Assembly: GCA_949358305.1 (NCBI GenBank)
Contig: OX442315.1
Location: 5,853,875 to 5,917,874 of the forward strand
Direction: 5' to 3'
Origin: Strigamia acuminata
Taxonomy: Eukaryota > Arthropoda > Chilopoda > Geophilomorpha > Linotaeniidae
DNA length: 64,000 nucleotides
The position numbers and the translations under genes were made by a program. Below are positions 42,091 to 52,532 of this stretch, piece by piece. Below the pieces are notes generated by a model. The model was not told the origin of the DNA, ran no database searches, and saw only the letters and a program-made list of their open reading frames with translations. Within the stretch, counting starts at the first letter, position 1; each line of letters starts with the position of its first letter.

Positions 42091-42246
42091 GACAATTCAC
42101 CTTCTCGCAATTTTATGCGTAAAATCAATTCCTCCATTTTGCGACTTTGTTCAAATTGTTTCAAGTAGAGATCTTTGATTTCTTTTTCTTGCTTTTCATT
42201 CTGCAATGACAAATATTTGCATATAACTTACAATTATTGAATTTAA

Positions 42247-42879
42247 CACTAGAACGGCCAGACCGGTCATTTTGACCGGAAGAGCTGTTTAAAACAGCTG
42301 CAGCAATAAACCCAATGGGTGTAGGATGCTGTTAATTTGTGACTTTAGCTGATTTATGATGCTTTATATCATAAATCAACGAAAGTTGCATTTTTCTTAA
42401 GAAATAATGAAAAAAAAGTAAATTGACCTAGAACGGCCGAAACCGGTAAAAATGACCGGTTGAAATCACCTGAACAATACGTGCACCAGACTGCACTAAC
42501 CGTGCACCAAACGTGTACAATACGTGCACAATATGTGCATACAACGTTTTGGCATCAAACTGATTCAGTAACACGCGAAACATGCGAAGAAAATACCAAA
42601 ACAAAAATTGATGGTTTTTATAAAATCTGATAAAATTAAAAACGGAAATTTAATTTTATCAGGTTTTATAATAACCATCAATTTTTGTTTTGGTATTTTC
42701 TTCGCATATTTCGCGTTTTACTGAATCAATTCGATGCCAAAACGTTGTATGCACGTATTGTGAAAGTATTTTGCACATTTGGTGCACGTATTGTTCACGT
42801 TCGCCTAGAACGGCCAAAACCGGTCATTTTGACCGGTTTTGGCCGTTCTAGGCAGGCGGAAATTCCGGCCGTTCTAGTG
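42247..42879. mobile_element. piggyBac-like non-autonomous element with large palindrome (633 bp)
   Basis: Flanked by TTAA on both sides (42,243-42,246 and 42,880-42,883) with ends CACTAGAACGGCC / GGCCGTTCTAGTG. The word GACCGGTCATTTTGACCGG-like recurs near both ends and at about 42,440. The middle (about 42,530-42,770) is one near-perfect palindrome centred near 42,645. No transposase. It occupies the place where TRAF exon 7 should be. Confidence 0.85.
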
Positions 42880-43188
42880 TTAAACAAAAAAAAATCTTGT
42901 TTATTGTAATTATTATTTGTACCTCAGTTTGAAGATTCAGCAGTAATTTCATCATCATTTCGGCGTGAAAATTGCCAACTTCGTGGTGTTCAACTTCCAA
43001 TGGATTTCCCTGCAATGCTTTCATTTTAGAAAAGTATTCATTTAACTTAAGATGTCAACACACCAGAAATTGACAACCGATCAGCGCAAACTTGCACTGG
43101 CGTAGACTACGGACACATTTTTGCACATGGCTACTCATCTGTTCGAAATAAAAATTTAGCATTCTTAATCCAAATTCCAAGTTGAGTG

Positions 43189-43404
43189 TGTTGGAAATCG
43201 TGTGGTTGAAATAATGCAACATCATCGTAGGGTTAAAGAAATACAAGTGATTTTATTTAGAACAATTCACAGGTTAAATATGATGACACTTAGTCATGAT
43301 TGGCTGTTACAGAATGGACGTTTCTTGGACGTATCAGCGACAGGCGCGGAACGTCCGAGCGCCCTCTCGCGACGTATTGGCGGCCGACACACATATGTCC
43401 AACA
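43189..43404 (-). repeat. 3' LTR of the Gag-only element (216 bp)
   Basis: Identical by eye to 46,734-46,949; begins TGTTGGAAATCGTG and ends CATATGTCCAACA. Confidence 0.9.
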
Positions 43405-43449
43405 AATTCTCCTCTCGGACCGTCAATACTCACACTTAATACAAATTAA

Positions 43450-46400
43450 TTACACTTTACAAATTCGATTCCTCTCAATCTTGCCATCCGCGTTCGAAAA
43501 CTTCTTCGCATTCCCTTGCTGGTTTTTTATTTTTGTAATAAAATCTTCTGTCTTACTCCGCACAGCTTTCTTTTCGTGATTCGCGCTTTCCTCGTGGCTG
43601 TTGTCGACTATCGGTGTTTTCCCGTATTTTCGGCGTCTGCGTTTTTTCTTCTTTTTGCGATTCGTTCTGATTTTACCATTTGGGGTCACGTCTTTGCTCT
43701 CGAAAATTTCGCGTTTGCTTTCTTCGTGTAGGAGCAATTTGACCGAATCGTAATTCCCACCATCTTCGTCGTGTCTCACGCCGATTCCATCGTACTTTGA
43801 ACTTTGTAAGTCTGCACCGATCTTCTCTTCCAGGCTTGCAGCTTGTAAATCGCGTCCTTCTCCATCGTTCTTGGAAATTTTGTCGAGTCTATCCAATCCC
43901 GCATTAAACTCGTCTTGTGTCTTGTCGTCGGGCCCATCTTGGTCAAGCACGAATTTACTACGTTTTTGATTGTCGTCGCGCTCGATCTTGTATTCTGCGT
44001 CCAAAACGTCGTGCTTTGCGTTGGATTCGACCCTTTCACTTCCCAAGTCGCTCCTCGTGCGTACGTCCTTGCTCCATGTGTCGCAGTCGTCGTCACTCCT
44101 CTCACCGTTGTTTACTTTGTAATTGCACACTTGATTTTCGTTCGAACTCGGCCCAACCCTGTCGGAACCAATCGAGTGTACCGCTTCGATCCCTTTCGAA
44201 ATACTGGCCATTGAACTTGTAACTTGTTCACGCTCGGTCTCGATCTTGTCTTCTATCTTCTTCATTCGTCCCCAAGACTCGATCGAATTCACGGCTTTCT
44301 TCGCACTCCGAAATTGTTTTGACATCAACTTCATCTCCTCGTCCATCCACTCCTCGGATTTAATCGGTTCCATTTCGTCGTAGTAGGGTTCGATTTCTTC
44401 CGATACGTTGGCCATCGCTCTTGATTTTATTCGCATTAGTTCTTCTTCGCTCGCCGTTTTTTCTGCGAGATTTTGAACTTGGCACTCTGCCATCGTGGAT
44501 CTCGGCGCGCGTCGTTGAGTGGGCGGTGGCGGTTCGCTTTGGATTTCATCTTGCGCGTTCTCCTCTCGATTCCCGTCTATTATTTCGTCATTTTCATCTG
44601 CGTGCTTGAATTTTTCTTCGTCAGAACTCGTCTTGATTTCAGATTCGATCTCCAAGTCGGTGTATTCGGGTTGCTTCGCGGTATCGGCTTCACTGCGTAG
44701 CATCGGCGCGCCCAACTCGTTCTCGTCGAATTTTACATTTCGTTCCTCGTTCTCCTTTTGATTTTCGGTCACGGATTCGTCGTTTCCGAGTAAAGCATCA
44801 GGATCTACTTCAGGTGTCGACTTGTGTTGCGCATCGAATTCGGAAATCTCCGCTTTAAACTTGTTTAATTTCGCATCGGACTCGTCTGGTTTTGTTTCGA
44901 AAAAATTCCCGACTTGCGTTTTTCTGCACGGTACCGATTCATTCAACTCGTTTACGTCAGACTCTTGTAATTTTACGACAAATCTAGCCAATTTCGCATC
45001 CAATCTAGCTTCTTTTACGTCGAATTCGCCAAGTTTCTCGTCAAGCTTTGCTAACTTTGCATTAATTTCTTCTAGTTTCGCATCTACTTCCGCTCGCTCC
45101 GCAGCAATGTCCGCTCGTTTTGAATCAAGTTTGGCATTCTTGTTTTCAAAATCATCCGATTCTTCGTTTTTCTCGATGATTTTTACGTTTGTCTCGCCAA
45201 TTTTTACGTTCGTCTCGCCAATTTTTACGTTCGTCTCGTCAATTTTTACGTTCGTCTCGCCAATTTTTACGTTCGTCTCGTCAATTTTTACGTTCGTCTC
45301 GCCAATTTTTACGTTCGTCTCGCCAATTTTTACGTTCGTCTCGTCAATTTTTACGTTCGTCTCGCCAATTTCTTCGTCGTTCTCTTCAAATTCGTCATCG
45401 TCTTCTTCGTAATCTGGATCATATTCGTCGTCTATTTCATAATCGCCAAAAACGTTAAATCTGAATCGGATTTTATCTCTTCTTCTATCATCGTCGTTGT
45501 TCCACGTATCGTCGTCTTCGTCCTCCGCATCATCGTTTTCCTTCTCCGCGTCGTCGTCTTCGCTCTTCTCATTGTCGTCCACGATGTGGCATTCTTCTTT
45601 TTGTTCATCGGCGTCGTGCCACGTGCGTCCGTCAGCGCCGCTCCACGTATTGCCGTCGTCGGATCTTGGGAATCGATATTCTTTCCTCACGGCTTCCGTA
45701 GGTGTCGAAATTTCAGTCGCGCACAAGTTTCCTTCGGGTTCCAGGTTCCGCTTGAATGTGGCACGTTTGGTATTCGTTCTCTCTCTCTTTGGTTTTGTGC
45801 AAGCTGACGCCTTGTGCCCGCTCCCTTCGCAGTTGAAGCAGAAAATTGGGTTTTTGCAATCACTCGCCATGTGTCCAGGTTTGTTACAATTATAACACTT
45901 CCTCGTGACTTCACGTTTTTCAAACTTCTTCCGGCCATCCGCTCTGTACGCGACGTCCGCGCTTCCTTCGATTTTTATGTTGTTCTGCGTTTCACGTGAT
46001 CTCAAAATTTTTCGCGCATCTTGTAGTGTAGTCGTTTTATTTGCTCTGATGCCCTCGGCCGTGGCGTCGAATTCTTCTCGCAATCCCCTTAATATCGCGT
46101 ATTTGGCCTGAGTTTCCTTTATATCCCCTCCGTACGAGGCGCATTTAGTTCTCAGTGCCTCGACTCGGTTTACGTACTGGTCTATTGTCTCTTTCGCGGT
46201 CATTTTGAGGCGCAGCAACTCGTCCAAGCACTCGTACTGGAGATCTGTTGTATCGATCTCCATATTTTTCTTTATGTCGTCCCAAAGTTGTTTAGCGGTT
46301 AATGCGTCGTCGTAACGTAGTACCTGCTCATCGTTTAGGGTTCCGATCAGTATTCCCTTCGCGGCGTTGTTGCTCTTCCGCCACGTTTTCCACGTTTTCT

Positions 46401-46578
46401 CGTCCTCATCGTGGGTCGCCTCTCCCTTAACTGGTCGTTTGGGCTCCGTCTCTTCGATCGCGGTGTCCCACAAATCTCGTTCATTGAGTGCGGCCTTTAC
46501 TCGTTTGGACCACAGCAAATAGTTACCGTCGTGTAACAATTCTATCTGGTTGCGGATTTTCGTCGTTGAATCCGTCAT
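43450..46578 (-). CDS. Copia-type Gag fused to a long charged low-complexity region (1042 aa)
   Basis: Residues 1-200 are a copia Gag (UBN2-like) domain (NYLLWSKRVKAALNERDLWD; DQYVNRVEALRTK). Two CCHC knuckles follow at 228-241 (C-x2-C-x4-H-x4-C) and 247-260. From about 290 the protein is highly acidic, then carries about nine heptads ETNVKIG/ETNVKID (about 400-465). A coiled-coil-like stretch (AERAEVDAKLEEINAKL, DEKLGEFDVKEARLDAKLA) follows, then charged disordered sequence and a Lys/Arg-rich end. The ORF is fully open. It probably packages RNA while enzymes come from another copia element; that is inference. No DSGAS, integrase or YVDD motifs are present. Confidence 0.8.
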   Translation of the reverse strand: MTDSTTKIRNQIELLHDGNYLLWSKRVKAALNERDLWDTAIEETEPKRPVKGEATHDEDEKTWKTWRKSNNAAKGILIGTLNDEQVLRYDDALTAKQLWDDIKKNMEIDTTDLQYECLDELLRLKMTAKETIDQYVNRVEALRTKCASYGGDIKETQAKYAILRGLREEFDATAEGIRANKTTTLQDARKILRSRETQNNIKIEGSADVAYRADGRKKFEKREVTRKCYNCNKPGHMASDCKNPIFCFNCEGSGHKASACTKPKRERTNTKRATFKRNLEPEGNLCATEISTPTEAVRKEYRFPRSDDGNTWSGADGRTWHDADEQKEECHIVDDNEKSEDDDAEKENDDAEDEDDDTWNNDDDRRRDKIRFRFNVFGDYEIDDEYDPDYEEDDDEFEENDEEIGETNVKIDETNVKIGETNVKIGETNVKIDETNVKIGETNVKIDETNVKIGETNVKIGETNVKIIEKNEESDDFENKNAKLDSKRADIAAERAEVDAKLEEINAKLAKLDEKLGEFDVKEARLDAKLARFVVKLQESDVNELNESVPCRKTQVGNFFETKPDESDAKLNKFKAEISEFDAQHKSTPEVDPDALLGNDESVTENQKENEERNVKFDENELGAPMLRSEADTAKQPEYTDLEIESEIKTSSDEEKFKHADENDEIIDGNREENAQDEIQSEPPPPTQRRAPRSTMAECQVQNLAEKTASEEELMRIKSRAMANVSEEIEPYYDEMEPIKSEEWMDEEMKLMSKQFRSAKKAVNSIESWGRMKKIEDKIETEREQVTSSMASISKGIEAVHSIGSDRVGPSSNENQVCNYKVNNGERSDDDCDTWSKDVRTRSDLGSERVESNAKHDVLDAEYKIERDDNQKRSKFVLDQDGPDDKTQDEFNAGLDRLDKISKNDGEGRDLQAASLEEKIGADLQSSKYDGIGVRHDEDGGNYDSVKLLLHEESKREIFESKDVTPNGKIRTNRKKKKKRRRRKYGKTPIVDNSHEESANHEKKAVRSKTEDFITKIKNQQGNAKKFSNADGKIERNRICKV

Positions 46579-46733
46579 GTCGTTTTCTCAAAAAACACGT
46601 GCTCGCTCAAAATTTTCAGACTTTTACTGCTCGTCTTTTCTTCTTCGAGTTTGTACGCCTCGTGTTTTGACTTGTAATCGTCAGGTATCTTTAACGTCGT
46701 CGGTGGATTGTTAACCGTTCATCTGCTACCATT

Positions 46734-46949
46734 TGTTGGAAATCGTGTGGTTGAAATAATGCAACATCATCGTAGGGTTAAAGAAATACAAGTGATTTTA
46801 TTTAGAACAATTCACAGGTTAAATATGATGACACTTAGTCATGATTGGCTGTTACAGAATGGACGTTTCTTGGACGTATCAGCGACAGGCGCGGAACGTC
46901 CGAGCGCCCTCTCGCGACGTATTGGCGGCCGACACACATATGTCCAACA
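46734..46949 (-). repeat. 5' LTR of the Gag-only element (216 bp)
   Basis: Partner of 43,189-43,404; the primer-binding site lies just inside, at about 46,722-46,733. Confidence 0.9.
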
Positions 46950-47309
46950 GAGTGGACTCACCATGCGACGGATAAATTTGTCATTGCAAAAATTGCAGTA
47001 GATTGGATACATCTTGCAACTGTCATTATGGCTCTATGGAGCAAAATGAATAAAAAATATTAATATTAATTTAATCATCAAATATTTGCTACTCCAAATT
47101 ATAATTACTTCCATCTTATTTAAATCGATCACACTGTTGCAATATCTGCAATGCCCTTTCTCTGAGTGGGTGTCACCACCAGCTTTTTCCTGAGAAAATA
47201 ATTACAATTAAAAATTTTCAATTCCACTACCGTAATAATAAACTAATAGAAGTAATAGCCCAGCAGCATCCGATTAAAATTCTAGTGCACTTATTTGTCA
47301 CCAGGGTCT

Positions 47310-47351
47310 AATTAGAAGTGTGCGCTGTTATAACAGCGCACACTTCTAATT
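47310..47351. repeat. Perfect 42-bp palindrome in a TRAF intron
   Basis: Two 21-base arms, AATTAGAAGTGTGCGCTGTTA and its reverse complement, with no spacer. The sister intron at about 50,970-50,990 has only one arm-like sequence (TCTAAATTAGAAGCCTGGGC). Confidence 0.95.
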
Positions 47352-47810
47352 TTATGAACACTTTATTGTATACTTACAAGTGTGGGCCTGCTGAAATTAG
47401 TTTTGGCACCACATCCCTGACAGAAGATGTGACTACTAGGTTGTTCCTTGCTTATAACACTCTTCAAACCACATCTTTGAATAAAATACAAAAAATAAAT
47501 AACTAAATACAAATAGTTTATAAATCAAGTTGTTTTCAAATCAGAAATTTGAGCTTAGATTGATCGGTTAGTCGTTCCACTGCTGACGGAAAATCCGGCC
47601 ACTTATTACTTTCGGTAATTAGTAAGTGTTAGGCAACAAATCAAGCAATGAAATCATCCACAGATGTTTTGCTAGGTTGATGTTTTTTAACTAAGTTTAA
47701 CGATTTCCGCTTACTTGATACACAGAAAGACTTCTGGATCCATAGCGACTGAACGGAGACAAGTTGAATCGTGCCGAGCCGTCGTAACTGAAGTCTACGA
47801 CTAGGAATGT

Positions 47811-47833
47811 GCACTCGATGAATTATCACCTGG
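47811..47833 (-). promoter_or_regulatory. Conserved TRAF upstream motif (copy 3)
   Basis: GCACTCGATGAATTATCACC, followed by TGG, about 70 bp upstream of the copy 3 ATG. The rest of 47,744-48,231 is upstream and 3' flank sequence shared with the other copies; no gene. Confidence 0.5.
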
Positions 47834-48231
47834 CGTGTGCTACCGAAATATAGTATTTCTCGAAACAAAACTGATACATCCAAAGCAATGATACATATTA
47901 CTGTAAAAAACATATAAAGTATCCATGATTATTATTTAGATTATTTGAGAATGGCGGTTGATTGCATTACCCTTGTACGCCACCTGATGGTGACGCACCG
48001 AACATTATCAACAACAAAAATAAATGGACAATTTTTCAGAATTTAGTCCAGTTCTAGTTTTATTCAAAGTTTACGATCAAATCGCGTGAATATTTTCTTG
48101 CTGTTCTCAAGTTACTATAGTAATTTGGTTAACCTTAACATTGGGTTGATTTATTTATTAGACAGCAAGATACATCAGTGTTTCAGGTTACAGTTACATT
48201 AAAACATTCAAAAGTGGACAATTGTTTTCAA

Positions 48232-51200
48232 TTAGGTAGTAACATTTAAATCTAGTTTGATAAAAATTGTGTTGCCAACTAAATATTTTGGTTTAATTTC
48301 ATCTAAACGAATAAATTCTGGCTTTCCAAGCCCTTTGTCTTCCGTATTTGTTGGTCTGTCAAGAAATTCTTTAAACTTAATAATATCACAATTTAGAGTT
48401 TGAGAATGGTGAATTTTATGTATCGATTGATCCATCAAGGTAAGTTTTGCTTGATACTGTAAAGGCCAATGAAGAATTGCATCATTTGCACCTTTGATCA
48501 CTTGAAGATAAACGGATAAGTGCGTTCCCTTTACCCCGAAATCACCATTTGGATATAGGAGTAGTTGCATTTTATAACCACCCTTCTTAGTGTAAAAAGG
48601 ATTGCTGTAAATGTGGTCTTGCCTTCCCGATATTGCATTCTGACGAGCTTTTCGAAATTTATCAATTTTCCAGACATATTCTAGCGATGAAAAGGTTGCC
48701 AGTTTGTTCTTCAGATCCAATTCTATTTTTTCTGTTGAATAAATGAAACTAGTTAAAATTTAATCAGTAATTTGACAAAAAAAAGTTTGGCAAAAATCTT
48801 GGCAAAAATTTGTGAAAAAACTAATTTTGCGCACCTTCAGTCCCAATGCATACAAATATTCTTGCACATATGTGACTGGTATGGTCTTCGCCAAGGTAAC
48901 CCGGGGACTGGTTATCCTGGTGTGGGACGCAAAGCAAACTCACGAATAAACGACAAAGACTTCCTATTATTGGTTGTTGGCCTTTAATATGTGTTGTCTA
49001 GGAGTATGGGGAATCCCGTCACCCGTTGCGGGGGTTCCAGTTAGGCACACCGCACCGGCAACCGACCCGTCACACACAGGGCGTGAGCCCCATGGGTGAC
49101 GTGGTCAGTTCAACATAACATTCATGTCGTACTCACCTACGACCCACGCAGCCACTCATGGAGGATGCATTATGGAGACCGCCATAACACTGAGCTTCGC
49201 TGTGTTGAATGGCGAGGAGTGCAGAGTTCACGATAGCCCGGGACACGTCTTGTCCCTTCGATGGTCCCAGCTCCTCTCGCTCTCACGGTCGGAGAGAGAC
49301 TCTCGTCGCTCTCACGGCCGCTCACAGACAGAGAGACGAAACCAATCTCTCTCTCTCACCTCTCAAACTAGACTCCCCACCACACCACTCAGCTCCCTTC
49401 TCCCCCAGGCTAGGTCAGTCCACCCACAGATGGAATGACCTTGGGGCCTTAAGGTGGTGTGTTGCAGTGACGCAGGTCACCCTGGGTGGCCAAGCGGTCA
49501 CAATTAAATACGATAAAATCATCAACTCACCTTTGTCTTTTGCATGTTCAAGTTCGCACTTATTTTGTTTTCTAACCACAGCATCTGAAAATTAAAATCA
49601 ATTAAAGATGTATCAACAGACCATGGTAAAACGCGGACCATAAGACGCACCCCAAGTTCAGCAGTCAATTTTTAGAAGAAAAAAATAGTTTTTGGACGCA
49701 AAGATGCATCTGACCAAAAAATGCACAAAGACAATTTTTATTTTTTTAAAAAAATACGTTATTATTACAGGATATTCTTAAGATTTCATTTTACTTATTA
49801 TTTTCAAAATTGCCCAATTTATTTTCATGGGAATCGCTGATTTAATTTTATGGGAATTGCTGAATTAATTTTATGGGAATTGCTGAATTAATTTTATGGG
49901 AATTGCTGAATTAATTTTATGCGATGTGCCACTTAACATAAGTTATCTAAGTTCAGACCACAAGATGCACCCCAAAATTTTGGTTGACTTTTCAAACTAA
50001 AAAAGTGCGTCTAACGATCCGTAAAATACGGTAATTTTTAGGAATTCATTATACCGATCTTGTCACTCAGAATTTTCTTATCCGCGGCTAAAACAAAGTG
50101 TGTATTATGTTCTTTAAATTTCTTACGCGTTAGCCAAATAAACAGAACGGTTCTTACCCACAGCTTTAGTCAACTGATCTAAAACCAAATCTATATTAAA
50201 CCAGAAATCAATAAAGGTTCGTTTCACTTACTGTTGGCCGTAATCACAGTGGTCAGAGTTTTTTGATAGTTTTCTACATTATCACACTGCTCCATTTGCC
50301 ATTTGGTTAGAAGTTCTAAAAAAATTCTCATTTTAGGCTTAAATCATCGATTTCATCGTTTTGTGATACGACAATTCACCTTCACGCAATCTTACGCGCA
50401 ATATTAATTCCTCCATTTTGCTACTTTGTTCAATTTGTTTCAAGTGGAGATCTTTGATTTCTTTTTCTTGCTTTTCTATGGTTTTCTCCAAATTATCTAT
50501 CGAAATAATATTTTAAACCTTCACGAAAATATCGATCGAATGACGTTCTACCTTGAACAACCTGCATTTTCTTGCAGCACTCATTCTGGAATAACAAATA
50601 TTTGCATATAGCTTACAATTATTGAATTTATCGTTTTCAATCGCATTTTTGATTCTACCAGTACCAACACCTGACCACTACTTTTGTTATAACTTTTGTT
50701 ATAACTTTTGCCATTAGTTAAAACAGAAGCTCGACTGTATTAATTTAATCATCACATATTTGATATTATAATTACTTCGATTAATTTTAGATCGATCACA
50801 CTGTTGCAACATCTACAATGTCCTTCATCCGATTGGGTGTCACCACCAGCTTTTTCCTAAAAAAAATAATTACAATTATGAATATAATTTGAAATTCCAC
50901 GACCATAATTAAACACTAATAACCCAGCAACATCTGATCAACCATCTAGAACTCTTTTCTTCACCTGGGTCTAAATTAGAAGCCTGGGCTATTAATATTG
51001 TTAGCATTTTATGTACTTACAAGTGTTAGCCTGCTTAAATCTGTTTTGGCACCACATCCCTGACAGAAGATGTGAGTAGTATGTTGTTCCTTGCTAAAAA
51101 CGCTCTTCGAACCACATCTACGGAGAAAATACAGTAAAATAAATACAAATAATTTACAAATCAAGTTGTGCTCAAATCAGATACGTGAGCTTTAGATTGA

Positions 51201-51392
51201 TCGGTTAGTTGCTCCACTCTCCACTCCATCTAGGAGTCTTGCCCGCATGATATGGCAACTTGGCAGCTTTATATTTAATCGTCCTAACTAGTAAGTTAAG
51301 GAACTGCTCAGCAACAAACCGACCAGACGTATTTTTAAACTAGATAAAGCAGTTTCCACTTACTTAATACAAGTGAAAACTTCTAAATTCAT
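48232..51392 (-). pseudogene. TRAF-like gene copy 4, missing several zinc-finger exons
   Basis: Present: exon 1 51364-51392 (MNLEVFTCIK), exon 2 at about 51,020-51,120 and exon 3 at about 50,774-50,853. Also present are the coiled-coil and linker exons 50552-50585, 50380-50496, 50232-50315, 50158-50178, 50055-50087 and 49531-49584, and an intact MATH exon 48232-48731 (LEYVWKIDKF, HWPLQYQAKLTLMD). Exons 4-6 and most of exon 7 are deleted: exon 7 sequence breaks off near 50,680 and resumes in the intron before exon 3. A CTTTTGTTATAA triplet marks the scar. Skipping these exons would keep phase 0, so a shortened protein is not excluded. Confidence 0.75.
48868..49505. mobile_element. Probable solo LTR or related repeat (about 638 bp)
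   Basis: Starts TGTGACTGGTATGG and ends CCAAGCGGTCACA, i.e. TG...CA ends with a short inverted TGTGAC/GTCACA. It is much less AT-rich than its surroundings and interrupts a TRAF intron, with loss of about 17 bp compared with copy 2. No clear target duplication. A CT-rich simple stretch (CTCTCGCTCTCACGG) lies at about 49,275-49,345. A terminal fragment of the same repeat is at 18,385-18,425. Confidence 0.5.
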
Positions 51393-51470
51393 CACAACTG
51401 AACGGAGACCTTATCGTGGAGTCGCGATGTACGACAACTGAAGTCTACCACTAGGAATGTGCGCTCAATA

Positions 51471-51492
51471 AATTAGCACCTGACGAGTGTTA
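51471..51492 (-). promoter_or_regulatory. Conserved TRAF upstream motif (copy 4)
   Basis: GCGCTCAATAAATTAGCACC, a diverged version of the motif, about 80 bp upstream of the copy 4 ATG. Confidence 0.4.
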
Positions 51493-51689
51493 TCGAAATA
51501 TCTTATCATTCGCTCGATACAATTATAACTTTCCAAATCAATTTCAGAACCAATTTTTGCTCTTCTTCTATTTTTATAAACAGAATTATAGATCGAAAAT
51601 TTAAATTATTTAATATTTCTTACTACTGGTACAGCAAAATAAATCACAGTCCTAAACACTACAATACAACAACTCAAAAATAAACAATT

Positions 51690-51740
51690 CTTTTCAACTA
51701 ATGACATACAAATCAAGTTTAAAAAACATTGTGACATATA
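51690..51740 (-). pseudogene. TRAF MATH-exon 3' end fragment
   Basis: The minus strand reads FKLDLYVIS near a stop, matching FKLDLNVTS at the end of MATH exons. It is cut off at about 51,740 by copia-derived sequence, implying a further lost TRAF copy between copies 4 and 5. Confidence 0.55.
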
Positions 51741-52101
51741 TGATGTAGTTTGATGGATTGTAGAATATGTAGAGGAGAGACACGAATTCAGATCATTGCG
51801 TATAAGGGTTATTACGAAAGTCCCGGAACAATTTTCTTTAATGTAACCATTGAATATCACATTACAATACTCCCATTCTCTGATGATATACAAAAAACGC
51901 AATAAAAAAATTTAAAAAGGTGTTCATAAAAACATTATGAAATTAACAATCCCATTTTGCTTGTACATCATTTGTGTTTCTCTTTCGGAAGTCCCTTAGT
52001 GAGAACATTCGCAACCATCTGTTCGGTTCCAATGAATTTTACAAGTCCATTTTTGATTATTTCACAAATAAAATTATGTTTTATGTCAATATGTAAATGA
52101 A
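51741..52101 (-). mobile_element. Truncated copia 3' end (LTR plus end of pol)
   Basis: About 51,743-51,870 resembles the 159-bp LTR (TTGATGGATTGTAGAATATG; AATACTCCCATTCTCTGATG at the polypurine junction). 51,950-52,101 matches the end of the copia pol gene at 27,290-27,445, with in-frame damage. It is a different, older copia subfamily. Homology stops abruptly at TATGTCAATATG. Confidence 0.75.
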
Positions 52102-52317
52102 TGTAATTATAGAGAATGTGGTATTGTTTAGAGAGTTGTTATGGAAACATGAATAAATTAGAGTGAATTAGAATATGAAAGAGTGTAGCTGTGTTTATGA
52201 AAGTCTGATCCGAACACTTACTTAAGAATACAACATCAAGTTGTACTGAATTCAAAAGAATTTAGTATTTTTGGCCAGAATGTTAATTTGGTGCACATAT
52301 AAGCCCGTGCACCCGTG
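52102..52317. other. Unassigned stretch, partly an older DNA-transposon end
   Basis: No gene. GTGCACATATAAGCCCGTGC at about 52,290-52,310 pairs with GCACATGTGGTCTAAC at about 52,573-52,588. The latter resembles the inverted end of the transposon at 40,958 (GTTAGACCATATGAGCAC), so the hAT MITE at 52,318 appears inserted into a relative of that element. Confidence 0.45.
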
Positions 52318-52532
52318 CAGTGGCGGATCTAGCACCCGGCTATTGGGGCTTGAGCCCCGGGCCCCCAAATTCTAGGAGGCCCCCGAGACTCTGGGCCATA
52401 TACTAAAAAAAGAAGAAAAAAAAAGGTCGCTAAAAAAAGAAAAAAGAAGAAAGGTTGCTATTAAAAATTTTGAGAAAGGGGCCCCGAAAAAACCTCAAGC
52501 CCCGGGCCCCCAAAAAGTTAGATCCGCCCCTG
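52318..52532. mobile_element. hAT-like MITE (215 bp)
   Basis: Ends CAGTGGCGGATCTAG and AGATCCGCCCCTG (inverted), with an 8-bp duplication CACCCGTG / CACTCGTG differing at one base. Interior GGGGCTTGAGCCCCGGGCCC near one end and AAGCCCCGGGCCCCC near the other extend the inverted pairing; A-rich centre. Confidence 0.85.

Larger units (their letters stand above)
43189..46949 (-). mobile_element. Gag-only LTR retrotransposon, recent (3761 bp)
   Basis: Identical 216-bp LTRs (43,189-43,404 and 46,734-46,949) start TGTTGG and end CCAACA, with a 5-bp duplication GAGTG (43,184-43,188 and 46,950-46,954). On the minus strand the primer-binding site TGGTAGCAGA fits the 3' end of initiator tRNA-Met. A purine run GAGAGGAGAA precedes the 3' LTR. 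The only gene is a single 1042-aa Gag-like ORF; no protease, integrase or reverse transcriptase is present. It inserted into TRAF copy 3, intron 4. Confidence 0.9.
40526..47743 (-). pseudogene. TRAF-like gene copy 3, without MATH exon, loaded with insertions
   Basis: Exons recognised: 47715-47743, 47378-47474, 47109-47189, 46962-47033, 43064-43138, 42923-43009, a fused exon ending at 42101, 40847-40900, 40693-40776, 40615-40635 and 40526-40558. The zinc-finger exons are open. Exon 7 is absent. The next two exons are fused in frame by a deletion (AATGA joined to AAAGCAAGAAAAAG, about 42,200). Downstream, the last 54-nt linker exon and the whole MATH exon are gone: upstream sequence of copy 2 runs straight into intron sequence at about 40,258. 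Three transposons occupy its introns. Confidence 0.8.

Noticed and set aside
43516-45895. Plus-strand serine/phenylalanine-rich frames opposite the Gag-like ORF
   Set aside because: Composition is the antisense of acidic and Lys-rich codons; no motifs or introns support them.
49124-49595. Ser/Arg-rich open frames in the 48,868-49,505 repeat
   Set aside because: They derive from a CT-rich simple stretch within a mobile repeat, with no splice sites or homology.
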